In this document: positions 9,393-18,119 of the stretch, piece by piece
How the letters are laid out: the number at the start of each line of letters is the position of its first letter
Position numbering within the stretch: the first letter of the stretch is position 1
DNA from: Burkholderia ambifaria AMMD
GTDB lineage: Bacteria; Pseudomonadota; Gammaproteobacteria; Burkholderiales; Burkholderiaceae
DNA length: 64,000 nt
Direction of reading: 5' to 3'
Assembly: GCF_000203915.1 (NCBI RefSeq)
Contig: NC_008392.1
Span: 1,217,473-1,281,472 of the forward strand
The notes under the pieces: generated by a model
Databases searched by the model: none
What the model saw: only the letters and a program-made list of their open reading frames with translations
What the model was told of the DNA's origin: nothing
Made by a program: the position numbers and the translations under genes

Positions 9393-9563
9393 CGTATCCG
9401 ATCGGATACGGACATAGCCGCACGTGAGGATTGAACGCCCCGCCGTTTCCGATCGGGTACGAAAGGACGCGCCGGCTTGCCGTGAACGCATATTCGTTCC
9501 CGAACGGATACGAACTGATGCCCGGGCCGGCGCGTTGTGCCATACTGTTCCCGATCAGATACG
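9393..9563. promoter_or_regulatory. four operator-like palindromes at exact 51-bp spacing upstream of hipBA
   Basis: Four 18-bp sites lie at 9393-9410 (CGTATCCGATCGGATACG, a perfect palindrome), 9444-9461 (CGTTTCCGATCGGGTACG), 9495-9512 (CGTTCCCGAACGGATACG) and 9546-9563 (TGTTCCCGATCAGATACG). Starts are exactly 51 bp apart. The 33-bp stretches between them are not conserved. The core TATCC-N4-GGATA recalls the TATCC-N8-GGATA operators that E. coli HipB binds, with four fewer central bases. The last site ends 16 bp before the hipB ATG and would overlap the promoter (CATACT at 9541 is a possible -10). Autorepression by the HipBA complex is inferred. Confidence 0.8.
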
Positions 9564-9579
9564 AAGCACGGAGAACGTC

Positions 9580-9864
9580 ATGTCGGAGCCCCAGTCCGTC
9601 GACACGATCGGCGCGCTCGCCCACCTCATTCGCGCGACGCGGCTCCAGCAGGGGTTCACGCGCGACGAACTCGCGAACGCGACCGGGCTGTCGCCGAAAT
9701 TCATCAGCCAGGTGGAAGCCGGCAAGCCGACCGCGCAAATCGGCAAGGTCATGCTGCTGCTCGGCGAACTCGGCGTGCGCCTGTACGCGGAATCGTCGGT
9801 CGAGATTTCGGAAGCCACCGCGCTGAAGGCCGCGCAACGCCGCAGGAGCGGCCATGGCGGCTAG
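9580..9864 (+). CDS. hipB: HipB-like antitoxin, HTH transcriptional regulator
   Basis: 94 aa from ATG 9580, preceded by GGAG at six bases. A single Xre/Cro-type helix-turn-helix covers residues ~10-65: LIRATRLQQGFTRDELANATG, then LSPKFISQVEAGKPTAQIGK. It is the size of HipB and overlaps hipA by 11 bp, the standard order of type II hipBA modules. HipB dimers bind the palindromes upstream and sequester the HipA kinase, keeping it inactive. An alternative in-frame start at 9424 would run through three operator sites and is rejected. Confidence 0.93.
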   Translation: MSEPQSVDTIGALAHLIRATRLQQGFTRDELANATGLSPKFISQVEAGKPTAQIGKVMLLLGELGVRLYAESSVEISEATALKAAQRRRSGHGG

Positions 9865-11158
9865 AACGCTGATCGCGTCCGCCAACGGCGTGCGCATGGG
9901 CACGCTGACCGACGACAAAGGTATCTGGTCGTTCGCGTACGATCCGCAGTGGCTCGCGTCCGCGGCCGCGTACCCGCTGTCGCCGGCGTTCGCGCTGCGC
10001 GCGGACACCTTCACCGACACGTCGACCGATCGCCCTGTGCAGTGGTTCTTCGACAACCTGCTGCCCGAGGAAGGCATGCGCATGTCGCTCGCCCGCGAGG
10101 CGAAGGTCGATGCCGCCGACGCATGGGGCCTGCTCGCATACTTCGGGCGCGAATCGGCCGGCGCGCTGACGCTGCTCGCCGACGGCGAGCGGGAAGCGCC
10201 CGGCAGCCTGCAGCCGCTGTCGCTCGACGAACTCGAGCGCCGGATCCAGGCGATGCCCGAGCGCGCGCTGACGGCCACCGCGCCCAAGCGCATGTCGGCG
10301 GCCGGCGCGCAGCAGAAGCTGCTGCTGGTGCTGCGCGGCGACGCGCCCGACTACACGCTGTACGAGCCGGTCGGCAGCGAGCCGTCGATGCATCTGCTCA
10401 AGCCGGACATGCGCGCGGCCGGCTACCCGCACTCGGCGATCAACGAATTCTTCTGCATGAAGCTCGCGAGGAAGATGGGGCTCGACGTGCCCGACGTGCA
10501 CTTCCTGCGCGCGCCGTCCGCGTGCTACGTGATCGACCGGTTCGACCGCGACGTCGCGTCGGCGCCGGCCGGGCGCGTGCATACGATCGACGCGATGCAG
10601 TTGCTCAACTACGACCGCGGCTTCAAGTACCAGCGGGCGAATGCGCAGGAACTTGCCCGCGCGATCGACCGCACCAGCACGCGCGCGCTGGCGCGCCTGT
10701 CGGTGTTCCGCTGGACCGTGTTCAACGTGGTGGTCGGCAATGCCGACGCGCATCTGAAGAACCTGTCGTTCTTCGTCGACGCGCGCGGCTACCGGCTCGC
10801 GCCGTTCTACGACATCGTCAGCACGGTCGTGTATCACACGCCGACGCACCGGCCCGACCATCGCGGCGATCATTGGCCGCACTGCGAACTGACGATGCCG
10901 CTCGGCAACGCGACGCGGTTTGCCGATATCGATGTGGATGCGTTGATCGCATTCGGCGAGGCGCTCGGGCTCAGAGGCAAGGCGGCGGCCAGCGAACTGC
11001 GGCGCTTTCTCGAGCCGCTCGATCGCCACGTCGTGCTGACGCTCGACGAAGTGCGGGAGATCGCGCGGCCGGACGCGGGGGAGATGCGGTTGCTGAATTC
11101 GATCGTCGCGATGCCGATCGCGGAGATGGGGCGGGCGCTTCGGTCGATGCGGGAGTGA
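9854..11158 (+). CDS. hipA: HipA-like serine/threonine kinase toxin
   Basis: 434 aa, close to E. coli HipA (440). The N-terminal couple_hipA domain is followed by the kinase core. RMSAAGAQQK (S148) matches the SxAGAQxK loop that holds the autophosphorylated Ser150 of E. coli HipA. NADAHLKN carries the catalytic Asp (D298) and PFYDI the metal-binding Asp (D320). E. coli HipA phosphorylates glutamyl-tRNA synthetase, stalling translation and raising persistence; other HipA proteins hit other targets, so the target here is unknown. All catalytic residues are present, so the toxin looks active. Confidence 0.94.
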   Translation: MAARTLIASANGVRMGTLTDDKGIWSFAYDPQWLASAAAYPLSPAFALRADTFTDTSTDRPVQWFFDNLLPEEGMRMSLAREAKVDAADAWGLLAYFGRESAGALTLLADGEREAPGSLQPLSLDELERRIQAMPERALTATAPKRMSAAGAQQKLLLVLRGDAPDYTLYEPVGSEPSMHLLKPDMRAAGYPHSAINEFFCMKLARKMGLDVPDVHFLRAPSACYVIDRFDRDVASAPAGRVHTIDAMQLLNYDRGFKYQRANAQELARAIDRTSTRALARLSVFRWTVFNVVVGNADAHLKNLSFFVDARGYRLAPFYDIVSTVVYHTPTHRPDHRGDHWPHCELTMPLGNATRFADIDVDALIAFGEALGLRGKAAASELRRFLEPLDRHVVLTLDEVREIARPDAGEMRLLNSIVAMPIAEMGRALRSMRE

Positions 11159-11230
11159 GCCGGGTTGGGTGGAAAACCGCGCCGGCGGGCACTGCGCTTC
11201 GCTGCGGGCCTCCCCTGCCGGGACACCCGC

Positions 11231-11371
11231 TCAGCGGCGCACCGCGAACGCGTCGACTCCCGTCAGCGCAGCGGAGTGCGCCCATAGACGCTCGGCCGCC
11301 TCGGGATCGATCGCGTGCGGCCGCACGCCGGCCTCCTCGTCGCCGCGCGTGACGACCGCGACATCGCAAAT
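11231..11371 (-). pseudogene. C-terminal remnant of a short-chain dehydrogenase
   Basis: A 46-codon reading frame between two in-frame stops (TGA at 11372-11374 upstream, TGA at 11231-11233) has strongly biased GC3 codon use like real genes here. It reads CDVAVVTRGDEEAGVRPHAI, then DPEAAERLWAHSAALTGVDA. That resembles the C-terminus of retinol-dehydrogenase-like SDR proteins. No start codon or Rossmann fold precedes it, so it is a decayed fragment between the convergent hipA and nitrile hydratase activator genes. The family assignment by eye is tentative. Confidence 0.45.
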
Positions 11372-11399
11372 TCATCGCTGACCGGTGGGCCAGGAAGCG

Positions 11400-12644
11400 T
11401 CACGGATGTTCGATGGCCACGAGCGCATCGAACGCGTCTCCTTGCGGAAACGCCGCCCACGATTCCGGTCCCGCCTCGATTTCTTCCACCGTCAACAGGC
11501 ACGCATCGAGTTCGCGGCGCAACCGTTCGTGATCGATCGACTGCCCGATGAACACGATTTCCTGCCGGCAATCGCCGACCGGCTCCGCCCATTTTTCCAG
11601 CACGCCGGCGCGGCGATAGTCGTCGCGCGGCCAGTCCGACTGCGGCACGAATCGCCACCAGCGGCCGACATAGCCCCACTGGAACCGGCCCCCCGTCTGC
11701 ACGAGCATGCCGATCTCCTCATGGCGGTGCGCAGCCCATGCATAGCCCTTGCAGCGAAGTAGCCGGCCATTGGTCCACGGCCGCCTCAGCCAGGCGAGCA
11801 GGCGCGCCGGATGAAACGGCGCACGTTCGCGATAGACCCACGATCCGATTCCGTACGTGTCGGATTCCGACGCTCGTTCGTCGACCTGCATGTGGCGCAT
11901 CCATCCCGGCGATTCGACGAGCGCCGGCAGGTCAAAGCGCCGGGTTTCGAGCACGTCCGACGGATCGACTTCACCGTCCTGCATCGGCAGAATCCGCGCG
12001 GATGGATTCAACGACGCGAGCACCGCGCGCAGCCTGTCGAAACCCGCATCGCCGATCCGATCGAATCGGCTGACGAGGACGACGTTCGCATACTCGACCT
12101 GTTCGATCAGCAGGTCCGACAGCTTGCGTGGCTGCCCGGTTTCACTTCCGTTCGAGGCCGGTTCGTCCGACGTGATCATGTCCTCGAACGTCTCGCCGTT
12201 GACTACCGTGACGAGCGTATCGAGCCGCGCGAGTTCGCTGAGGCTGAAGCCGTCGCGATCGAGGAACGCGAACGTCTCCGCGACCGGCATGGGCTCCGAG
12301 ATTCCAGTCGACTCGATCAGCAGGTAATCGAAGCGCTGCTGTCGCGCGAGCGTGCTGACCTGATCGAGCAGATCGGCCCGCAGCGTGCAACAGATGCAGC
12401 CGTTGCTCATCTCGACCAGCTCGTCCACGCCGCGATGCAGCTCCACGTTGCGTCGCACCTCGTCGGCGTCGACGTTCACTTCGCTCATGTCGTTGACGAT
12501 CACGGCCACCTTCAGGCCGGCGCGATTGCGCAGGATGTAATTCAGCAGCGTCGTCTTCCCGGCGCCGAGGAATCCGGACAGTACCGTCACCGGAATCCGC
12601 GCCGGCGGGCCGGCCGGCACGGGTTGATTCGCCAGCGCATTCAT
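11400..12644 (-). CDS. nitrile hydratase activator, CobW/G3E GTPase (P47K type)
   Basis: 414 aa. G3E GTPase with P-loop GFLGAGKTT, the CxCC metal motif NGCICCTLR (C83, C85, C86), ESTGISEP, and a CobW_C domain in the C-terminal half. It starts at ATG 12644, overlapping the beta-subunit stop by 4 bp. Activators of this type deliver iron to Fe-type nitrile hydratase and are needed for its maturation. The adjacent alpha subunit has the Fe-type metal motif, so this role fits. A zincophore-type CobW chaperone is the alternative, made unlikely by operon position. Confidence 0.93.
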   Translation of the reverse strand: MNALANQPVPAGPPARIPVTVLSGFLGAGKTTLLNYILRNRAGLKVAVIVNDMSEVNVDADEVRRNVELHRGVDELVEMSNGCICCTLRADLLDQVSTLARQQRFDYLLIESTGISEPMPVAETFAFLDRDGFSLSELARLDTLVTVVNGETFEDMITSDEPASNGSETGQPRKLSDLLIEQVEYANVVLVSRFDRIGDAGFDRLRAVLASLNPSARILPMQDGEVDPSDVLETRRFDLPALVESPGWMRHMQVDERASESDTYGIGSWVYRERAPFHPARLLAWLRRPWTNGRLLRCKGYAWAAHRHEEIGMLVQTGGRFQWGYVGRWWRFVPQSDWPRDDYRRAGVLEKWAEPVGDCRQEIVFIGQSIDHERLRRELDACLLTVEEIEAGPESWAAFPQGDAFDALVAIEHP

Positions 12645-13294
12645 GCGCGCGTCTCCGGCGCGCGATCCAGGTAGCCTTCGAACAAATCGGCCACGACATA
12701 ACCGTCGTCGGCGGCGTCGCCCCACAGATCCCTCACGCGGAATTCGACGTGATAGGTCGGCTGATGCGCGGCGCCGGTGTCGCCGTGGCCGATCGCGTCC
12801 GGGAACGGCCACGATTCGGTCGTCCGGTGCAGCACGACGCCTGTCTTTCCCCGCACGTAGCCCGGTGCCCGGATGTGTCCGCTCACGTATTCGTCGCGCA
12901 CGACGACGCGATCGCCGACCTCGAACCGCGTCGCGCCCGCGGGCGCCGCCCGGCCGACGGAATGCGACGGGTTCGCGAGCCGGAAGTGCGAACCGAGCGC
13001 GCGGTCGAGCTCGTCCTGCGTCAGCACGCCGGTTTCGACGAGCAGCGTCGCGGTCGCGATCACGTAGCGCTCGTAGTAGCGCGTGCCGACATGCTGGCGC
13101 ACGTCGATCCGTTCGACCGCGTGACGCACTTCGTCGACGCTGAACTTTTTCAATTGATCGACACCGACGAACATCAAGCTGTATGCGAGATGTTCCCAGT
13201 CTTCCTTGAAGACCGGCTTGTAGCCGAGGCTGTTGATCGTGTGCGGCACCCGGCCGAAGCCCTGGAATCCGCCGAGGTCGTGAAAGCCGTCCAT
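12641..13294 (-). CDS. nthB: nitrile hydratase, beta subunit
   Basis: 217 aa, usual size for the beta subunit. It opens with MDGFHDLGGFQGFGRVP, the universal beta-subunit start, and has a C-terminal SH3-like barrel (FEVGDRVVVRDEYVSGHIRAPGY region, then YHVEFR-x-x-LWG). The beta subunit closes the active-site channel and supplies Arg residues that hydrogen-bond the oxidised cysteines of alpha. GGAG lies about eight bases before ATG 13294. It is 44 bp downstream of the alpha gene and overlaps the activator gene, so the order is alpha-beta-activator in one operon. Confidence 0.95.
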   Translation of the reverse strand: MDGFHDLGGFQGFGRVPHTINSLGYKPVFKEDWEHLAYSLMFVGVDQLKKFSVDEVRHAVERIDVRQHVGTRYYERYVIATATLLVETGVLTQDELDRALGSHFRLANPSHSVGRAAPAGATRFEVGDRVVVRDEYVSGHIRAPGYVRGKTGVVLHRTTESWPFPDAIGHGDTGAAHQPTYHVEFRVRDLWGDAADDGYVVADLFEGYLDRAPETRA

Positions 13295-13338
13295 CTGTGA
13301 TCTCCGAAATGAAGGTCGATAAGGGAATGCGGCGCGGA

Positions 13339-13938
13339 TCAGCTCGCGCGCGGTAGCGCGACGCCGATCAGCACGTCCTTCGTGACAAGCGTTCGCAGTT
13401 GTTCCTCGGTCATGTGCCCGGTGCCGGCGGGACGCACGGGCAGCACCAGGTAGCGGCTTTCGGCCGTCGTGTCCCACACCTTCACGACGACGTCGTCGGG
13501 CAAGTCGGTACCGAGTTCGCGCAGCACCGTGCGCCCCTCGCGGACGAGCCGCGCGCGGTATTCGAACCCCTTGTACCACTCGGGCGGCAGCCCAAGCACC
13601 GGCCAGTTCGTGCACGAGCACAGGCTGCAGACGATCACGTTCTTCAGCGTCGGCGTATCTTCGAGCGCGACGATGTATTCACCCTGCGGGCCGGTGTAGC
13701 CGAACTGCGCGCACGCGGCGGTACCGTCCTTCAATAGCAGCTCGCGAAACCCCGGATCGACCCACGCACGCGCGACGATCCGCGCGCCGTTGGCCGGGTC
13801 CCAGGTCGTCGACATCAGTTCCGTCAGGCCTTCTATATAGCCGTCCGGGATCAGGTTTTTCTCTTTCATCACGCGAAACAGCGCCCAGGCGCGTTCGCCG
13901 GGTGTCGATGCTGTTTCTGCAGAGTGGTTCGCGCTCAT
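13339..13938 (-). CDS. nthA: nitrile hydratase, alpha subunit, Fe-type
   Basis: 199 aa. Hydrates nitriles to amides in the cytoplasm. The metal-binding claw is VCSLCSCT (C104, C107, S108, C109), in which C107 and C109 become sulfinate and sulfenate. Ser after the first Cys and Thr after the last mark the iron type; cobalt enzymes have CTLCSCY. NWPVLGLPPEWYK follows as in known Fe enzymes. GAGGAG precedes ATG 13938. First gene of the nthA-nthB-activator operon, divergent from the porin/aldoxime dehydratase/amidase operon. Confidence 0.95.
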   Translation of the reverse strand: MSANHSAETASTPGERAWALFRVMKEKNLIPDGYIEGLTELMSTTWDPANGARIVARAWVDPGFRELLLKDGTAACAQFGYTGPQGEYIVALEDTPTLKNVIVCSLCSCTNWPVLGLPPEWYKGFEYRARLVREGRTVLRELGTDLPDDVVVKVWDTTAESRYLVLPVRPAGTGHMTEEQLRTLVTKDVLIGVALPRAS

Positions 13939-14359
13939 CGTGGGGCTCCTCGTGGGGGTTCGGGTCGACCGCCGCCACGCCGCTGCTTCCCTGGCGGGGC
14001 GGGACACGTCGTATCGGTCACGCTCGACGAGTAGGTTAAGAAGAGAAAAAGCGCGGTTCTTTGCCGGCACGGATCGGAAACTGTGCTGAGACGGATCCGA
14101 CACCTGCCTTTATTGCGACTGCATGGCATCGACGGCAGAGGCCCGCCACAGCCAATTTCTTGTTCCGCCGGAAAACAGAATCGCGGATTTTGCCTCCCTA
14201 TTCTCATCCTCAAGCGACGGCCGTTCGGTGTCGCGAATCGTCGGCGCACCCGATGCGCCGATGGATAACAGCGTGCAGCACACCACGACTCCGGCGTCCG
14301 GGCGCGCGTGCGTCGCACATCGGACGCGATGGTTTCTGCGCATCCAGGCAAGGGGCATG
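13939..14359. promoter_or_regulatory. divergent promoter region of the aldoxime-nitrile cluster
   Basis: About 420 bp separate the divergent nitrile hydratase and porin operons. The stretch 14030-14220 is A+T-richer than the genes and must hold two promoters. The AraC regulator encoded at 18120 is the obvious candidate to act here. A short palindrome CGGATCCG lies at 14092-14099. I could not find a convincing direct-repeat AraC site or sigma-54 element by eye. Confidence 0.45.
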
Positions 14360-15253
14360 ATGGACAACGTCAACAGAATGAAACTGAAGCGAATCGCGCA
14401 CTGGATCGGCGCATCGCTGCTAGTCGTCGCGTCGCATTACGCGGGCGCGGTCGAGGTCGATCCCGGCGACTACGAGCAGTACCCGGTCGGCGCGACGATC
14501 GGCGTGCTGTATTACAACTATTCGGCGACGAACGCGTACTACGCGAACGGCAGCAAGACATCGAATTTCGACCTGCAGTCGAACATCGGCATCGCGCGGC
14601 TGCTGCACGTATTCCAGCTGACCGACCGGCTGACGATCGATCCGCAGGTGCTGCTGCCGTTCGGCCACGTGAGCGGCTTCGGCAATGCGAGCGCGCTCGG
14701 CAGCACGACCGGCGTCGGCGACGTGATTCTGACCGCGCCGCTGAAATTCCGCCTGAACGAAGCGAAGGACGTGATCGCCGCAACCGTCTACCTGTATGCG
14801 CCGACCGGAAGCTACGACCAGAACCGCGGCCTGAATCTCGGCGCGAACCGCTGGTCGCTCGACTTCCAGGCCGCGTACGTGAAGCATTTCTCGGCGAAGT
14901 GGGCGCTCGACCTCGTCGGCGACGCGATCTGGTACGGCAACAACACGTCGTACGGCGCAAGCGGTGCGACGCTGCATCAGCGGATGAGCTACAGCGCGCA
15001 GGCGATGGTTCGCTACATGCCTGATCCAGGCACATCGCTCGGCTTAGGGATCACGCAATTCTGGGGCGGCGAAACGCGCGTCGACGGTGTCGACGGCCAT
15101 GACGCGCTGCGCACGACGCGGATGCGGCTGACCGCGTCGAAGTTCGTGACGAAGGCCGACCAGGTACAGGTCCAGCTCGGCACCGACCTGAGCGTGCGCA
15201 ACGGGCCGAAGAACAGCCTGCTCGTCGGCCTGCGTTACGCGCACATCTTCTGA
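14360..15253 (+). CDS. outer-membrane transporter, phenol MetA-like porin family
   Basis: 297 aa from ATG 14360 (AAGGGG at 14350; ATG 14357 is the adjacent alternative). A signal peptide (KLKRIAHWIGASLLVVAS then HYAGA) ends near residue 30. The mature protein alternates hydrophobic and polar residues as in beta-barrels and ends in an aromatic residue (YAHIF), typical of outer-membrane proteins. It resembles the MetA-pathway of phenol degradation/SphA-like transporter family, which admits hydrophobic substrates. First gene of the aldoxime-utilisation operon, so entry of aldoximes or nitriles is the inferred role. Confidence 0.8.
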   Translation: MDNVNRMKLKRIAHWIGASLLVVASHYAGAVEVDPGDYEQYPVGATIGVLYYNYSATNAYYANGSKTSNFDLQSNIGIARLLHVFQLTDRLTIDPQVLLPFGHVSGFGNASALGSTTGVGDVILTAPLKFRLNEAKDVIAATVYLYAPTGSYDQNRGLNLGANRWSLDFQAAYVKHFSAKWALDLVGDAIWYGNNTSYGASGATLHQRMSYSAQAMVRYMPDPGTSLGLGITQFWGGETRVDGVDGHDALRTTRMRLTASKFVTKADQVQVQLGTDLSVRNGPKNSLLVGLRYAHIF

Positions 15254-15351
15254 CGATGAGCCGGCGCCGGGTTCTGCTTCCGGCGCATATCGATTCGTTT
15301 TACCGACAGTTGATTCGTCGACACCCGACTCCCTTTCCAATGAGGCCATGC

Positions 15352-16404
15352 ATGGAATCCGCAATCGATAAACACCTGGTCTGCCCGCGCACGCTGTCAC
15401 GCCGTGTCGCCGACGACTACCAGCCGCCGTTCCCGATGTACGTCGCCCGTGCGGCGGAAGACCTGAGCCAGGTCGTGATGGGCTATTTCGGCGTGCAGTA
15501 TCGCGGCGCCGACCAGCGCTCCGTCGCACTGGCCGCGCTGCGCCGGATCGTCGCCGATTTCGATGCGCCGGACGGCCCGGGCAATCATGATCTGACGCAG
15601 CACACCGACAACCAGGGCTACGACAATCTGATCGCCGTCGGCTATTGGCGCGACCCTGACGCATACGCGCGCTGGATCGCGTCGCCGGCGGTCGCCGAAT
15701 GGTGGGCATCCGACGCGCGGCTCGCGGACGGCATCGGCTATTTCCGCGAGATCGTCGCGCCGCGCGCGGAGCAGTTCGAGACGCTGTACGCGTTCACGAA
15801 CGATTTTCCCGGTGTCGGCTCGATCATGGACGGCGTCAGTGGCGAGATCGAGGAACACGGTTACTGGGGGTCGATGCGCGACCGGTTCCCGATTTCGCAA
15901 ACCGACTGGATGCATGCGGACGGCGAATTGCGGATCGTCGCGGGTGACCCGGCGCGCGGCGGCCGCGTGGTCGTGCTGGCGCACGACAACATCGCGCTGA
16001 TCCGTTCCGGGCAGGACTGGCGTGCGGCCGAAGACGACGAACGACGGCTGTATCTCGACGAGATCGAGCCGACGCTTCGCAGCGGGATGGACTTCCTGCG
16101 CGACAACGGTGTCGACGTCGGCTGCTATAGCAACCGCTACGTGCGGTCGATCGATCTCGACGGCAATCTGCTCGACGAGAGTTACAACATCGGCCACTGG
16201 CGCTCGCTCGACCGCCTCGAGCGATGGGCGGAGTCGCATCCGACTCATCTTCGGATCTTCGTCACGTTCTTTCGCGTCGTCACCGGGCTTTCGAAGCTGC
16301 GGCTGTATCACGAGGTGTCCGTATTCGACGCGAAACATCAGGTCTACGAATACGTGAACTGCCATCCGACAACCGGGATGATGCGCGACGCCGTCGCCCG
16401 CTGA
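15352..16404 (+). CDS. oxd: aldoxime dehydratase, heme enzyme
   Basis: 350 aa; Pseudomonas chlororaphis OxdA has 352. Dehydrates aldoximes to nitriles at a ferrous heme to which substrate binds directly through nitrogen. The OxdA key residues occur at identical numbers: proximal heme ligand H299 (ESHPTH), catalytic H320 (RLYHEVSV), S219 (IRSG) and R178 (MRDRF). ATG 15352 has TGAGG six bases upstream. It lies between porin and amidase genes and opposite nitrile hydratase, completing the aldoxime to acid route. Confidence 0.95.
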   Translation: MESAIDKHLVCPRTLSRRVADDYQPPFPMYVARAAEDLSQVVMGYFGVQYRGADQRSVALAALRRIVADFDAPDGPGNHDLTQHTDNQGYDNLIAVGYWRDPDAYARWIASPAVAEWWASDARLADGIGYFREIVAPRAEQFETLYAFTNDFPGVGSIMDGVSGEIEEHGYWGSMRDRFPISQTDWMHADGELRIVAGDPARGGRVVVLAHDNIALIRSGQDWRAAEDDERRLYLDEIEPTLRSGMDFLRDNGVDVGCYSNRYVRSIDLDGNLLDESYNIGHWRSLDRLERWAESHPTHLRIFVTFFRVVTGLSKLRLYHEVSVFDAKHQVYEYVNCHPTTGMMRDAVAR

Positions 16405-16412
16405 ATCGTGCC

Positions 16413-16437
16413 GGCGCCGCGCAGTGCGGGCGGCGCC
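16413..16437 (+). other. intergenic hairpin between oxd and amidase
   Basis: GGCGCCG at 16413-16419 pairs with CGGCGCC at 16431-16437 around an 11-nt loop. No U-tract follows, so it is more likely an mRNA-stability or partial-attenuation element than a terminator. Confidence 0.4.
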
Positions 16438-16461
16438 TCCTTACCGAACTGGAGAACGTCG

Positions 16462-17988
16462 ATGGCCATCAAACGCCCGACCCGCGAACAACTTTCCGAC
16501 ATCGCAGCCGGCTTCGGCTTTCATGTCGATGCCCGGCAGCTCGCCGATTACGACGACGCGCTGCAGGCGAATTTCGACGCGTACGACGCGATCGACGCGC
16601 TGCCCGACTATCTGCCGACCATCGCGTATCCGCGCACGCCCGGCTACCGCCCGGAAGGCGACGAAAACCGTTATGGCGCGTGGGCGCGCAAGAGCACGAT
16701 CCACGGCGCCGCCGACGGCAAGCTGCGCGGCAAGACCGTGGCCGTGAAAGACAACATCTGCGTCGGCGGCGTGCCGATGCGCAACGGCGCGAGCACGTTC
16801 GAGGGTTACGTGCCCGACGTCGACGCGACTGTCGTCACGCGGATGCTCGACGCCGGTGCGACGATCGCGGGCAAGTCGACCTGCGAGTACTACTGCTTTT
16901 CCGGCGGCTCGCATACGAGCGCGTCCGGGCCCGTGCTCAATCCGCGCAAGGCCGGACATTCGGCCGGCGGTTCGTCGTCCGGCAGCGGTGCGCTGATCGC
17001 GAGCGGCGAAGTCGACATGGCGCTCGGCAGCGATCAGGGCGGCTCGGTGCGGATTCCGTCCGCGTATTGCGGTGTCTACGGAATGAAGCCGACGCACGGC
17101 CTGGTCCCGTATACCGGCGCCATGCCAATCGAGGCGACCGTCGACCACCTCGGGCCGATGACGGGCAACGTGCTCGACAACGCGCTCTTGCTCGACGTGA
17201 TCGCCGGTGACGACGGGCTCGACCCGCGCCAGCGGGCGCTGCCGCCGCGCGCCGACTATCTCGGTGCGATCCGGGACGGCATCGCCGGCCTGCGGATCGG
17301 CATCCTGCGCGAAGGGTTTGGACTCGCGAATTCGGAGGCGGTCGTCGACGAGGCCGTGCTCGTCGCCGCGCACCGGTTGCGCCAGCTTGGCGCGAAGGTC
17401 GACGAGGTATCGGTGCCGTTGCATGCGGCCGGAACGGCGATCTGGCTGCCGATTGCCGCCGAAGGCGCGACTCAGCAGATGATGAAGGGCAACAGCCACG
17501 GCTTCAACTGGGGCGGCCTGTACGTGACCGGCATGATCGATCATCACGCGGGCTGGCGCGAGCGTGCCGACGAGCTGCCGGATACCGTCAAGGTGACGAT
17601 GCTGCTCGGAGAGTATTTCACGAGCCGGTATCGCGGCCGCTATTACGCGAAGTGCCAGAACCTCGCACGGCGGCTGCGGGCGGATTACGACACGGCCCTG
17701 CAATCGTATGATCTTTTGTTGATGCCGACCGTGCCGATACGCGCGTCGAAACTGCCGGAGCCCGGTTGCGCGATGTCCGAATCGCTGACGCGCGCGTTCG
17801 AGATGCTCGCGAATACGGCACCGTTCGACGTATCCGGACATCCGGCAATGTCGCTTCCCTGCGGGATCGCGGAAGATCTACCGATCGGGCTGCAACTGGT
17901 CGGGCGTCGCTTCGACGAGGCGACGATCTATCGGTGCGCCTATGCGTATGAACAGTCGTCCGACTGGCGCCAGACGACGTTCGCATGA
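16462..17988 (+). CDS. amidase, amidase-signature family (aldoxime-nitrile pathway)
   Basis: 508 aa. Hydrolyses amides made by nitrile hydratase to carboxylate and ammonia. The Ser-cisSer-Lys triad is K96 (VAVKDNI), S171 (SAGGSSSGSG) and S195 (GSDQGGSVRIP), the same numbers as in the Rhodococcus enantioselective amidase linked to nitrile hydratase. The N-terminal extension before the signature (~80 residues) is also typical of that subgroup. GGAG lies seven bases before ATG 16462. Co-directional with oxd at a 57-bp gap, so co-transcription is likely. Confidence 0.95.
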   Translation: MAIKRPTREQLSDIAAGFGFHVDARQLADYDDALQANFDAYDAIDALPDYLPTIAYPRTPGYRPEGDENRYGAWARKSTIHGAADGKLRGKTVAVKDNICVGGVPMRNGASTFEGYVPDVDATVVTRMLDAGATIAGKSTCEYYCFSGGSHTSASGPVLNPRKAGHSAGGSSSGSGALIASGEVDMALGSDQGGSVRIPSAYCGVYGMKPTHGLVPYTGAMPIEATVDHLGPMTGNVLDNALLLDVIAGDDGLDPRQRALPPRADYLGAIRDGIAGLRIGILREGFGLANSEAVVDEAVLVAAHRLRQLGAKVDEVSVPLHAAGTAIWLPIAAEGATQQMMKGNSHGFNWGGLYVTGMIDHHAGWRERADELPDTVKVTMLLGEYFTSRYRGRYYAKCQNLARRLRADYDTALQSYDLLLMPTVPIRASKLPEPGCAMSESLTRAFEMLANTAPFDVSGHPAMSLPCGIAEDLPIGLQLVGRRFDEATIYRCAYAYEQSSDWRQTTFA

Positions 17989-18119
17989 TGAGCCGGGCCC
18001 GCCGGCGCACCCTTTCGCGTCGGCGGCCAATGCGGCGCGGGTTTCGACCGGGTTGGACAACGCGTTTTTGAACGGGCACGCTACTCGCTGCCGTTTGCTT
18101 ATCCATGTGGGGCACGATC

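Noticed and set aside
9179..9560. Minus-strand peptide repeat SYPIGN/SYPFGNE upstream of the MgtC gene
   Set aside because: It arises because the 51-bp operator spacing equals 17 codons; it is not a protein repeat.
9393..9563. Repeat-spacer pattern resembling a mini CRISPR array (18-bp repeats, 33-bp spacers)
   Set aside because: The repeats are degenerate palindromes, only four exist, no cas genes are near, and the position directly before hipB fits operators.
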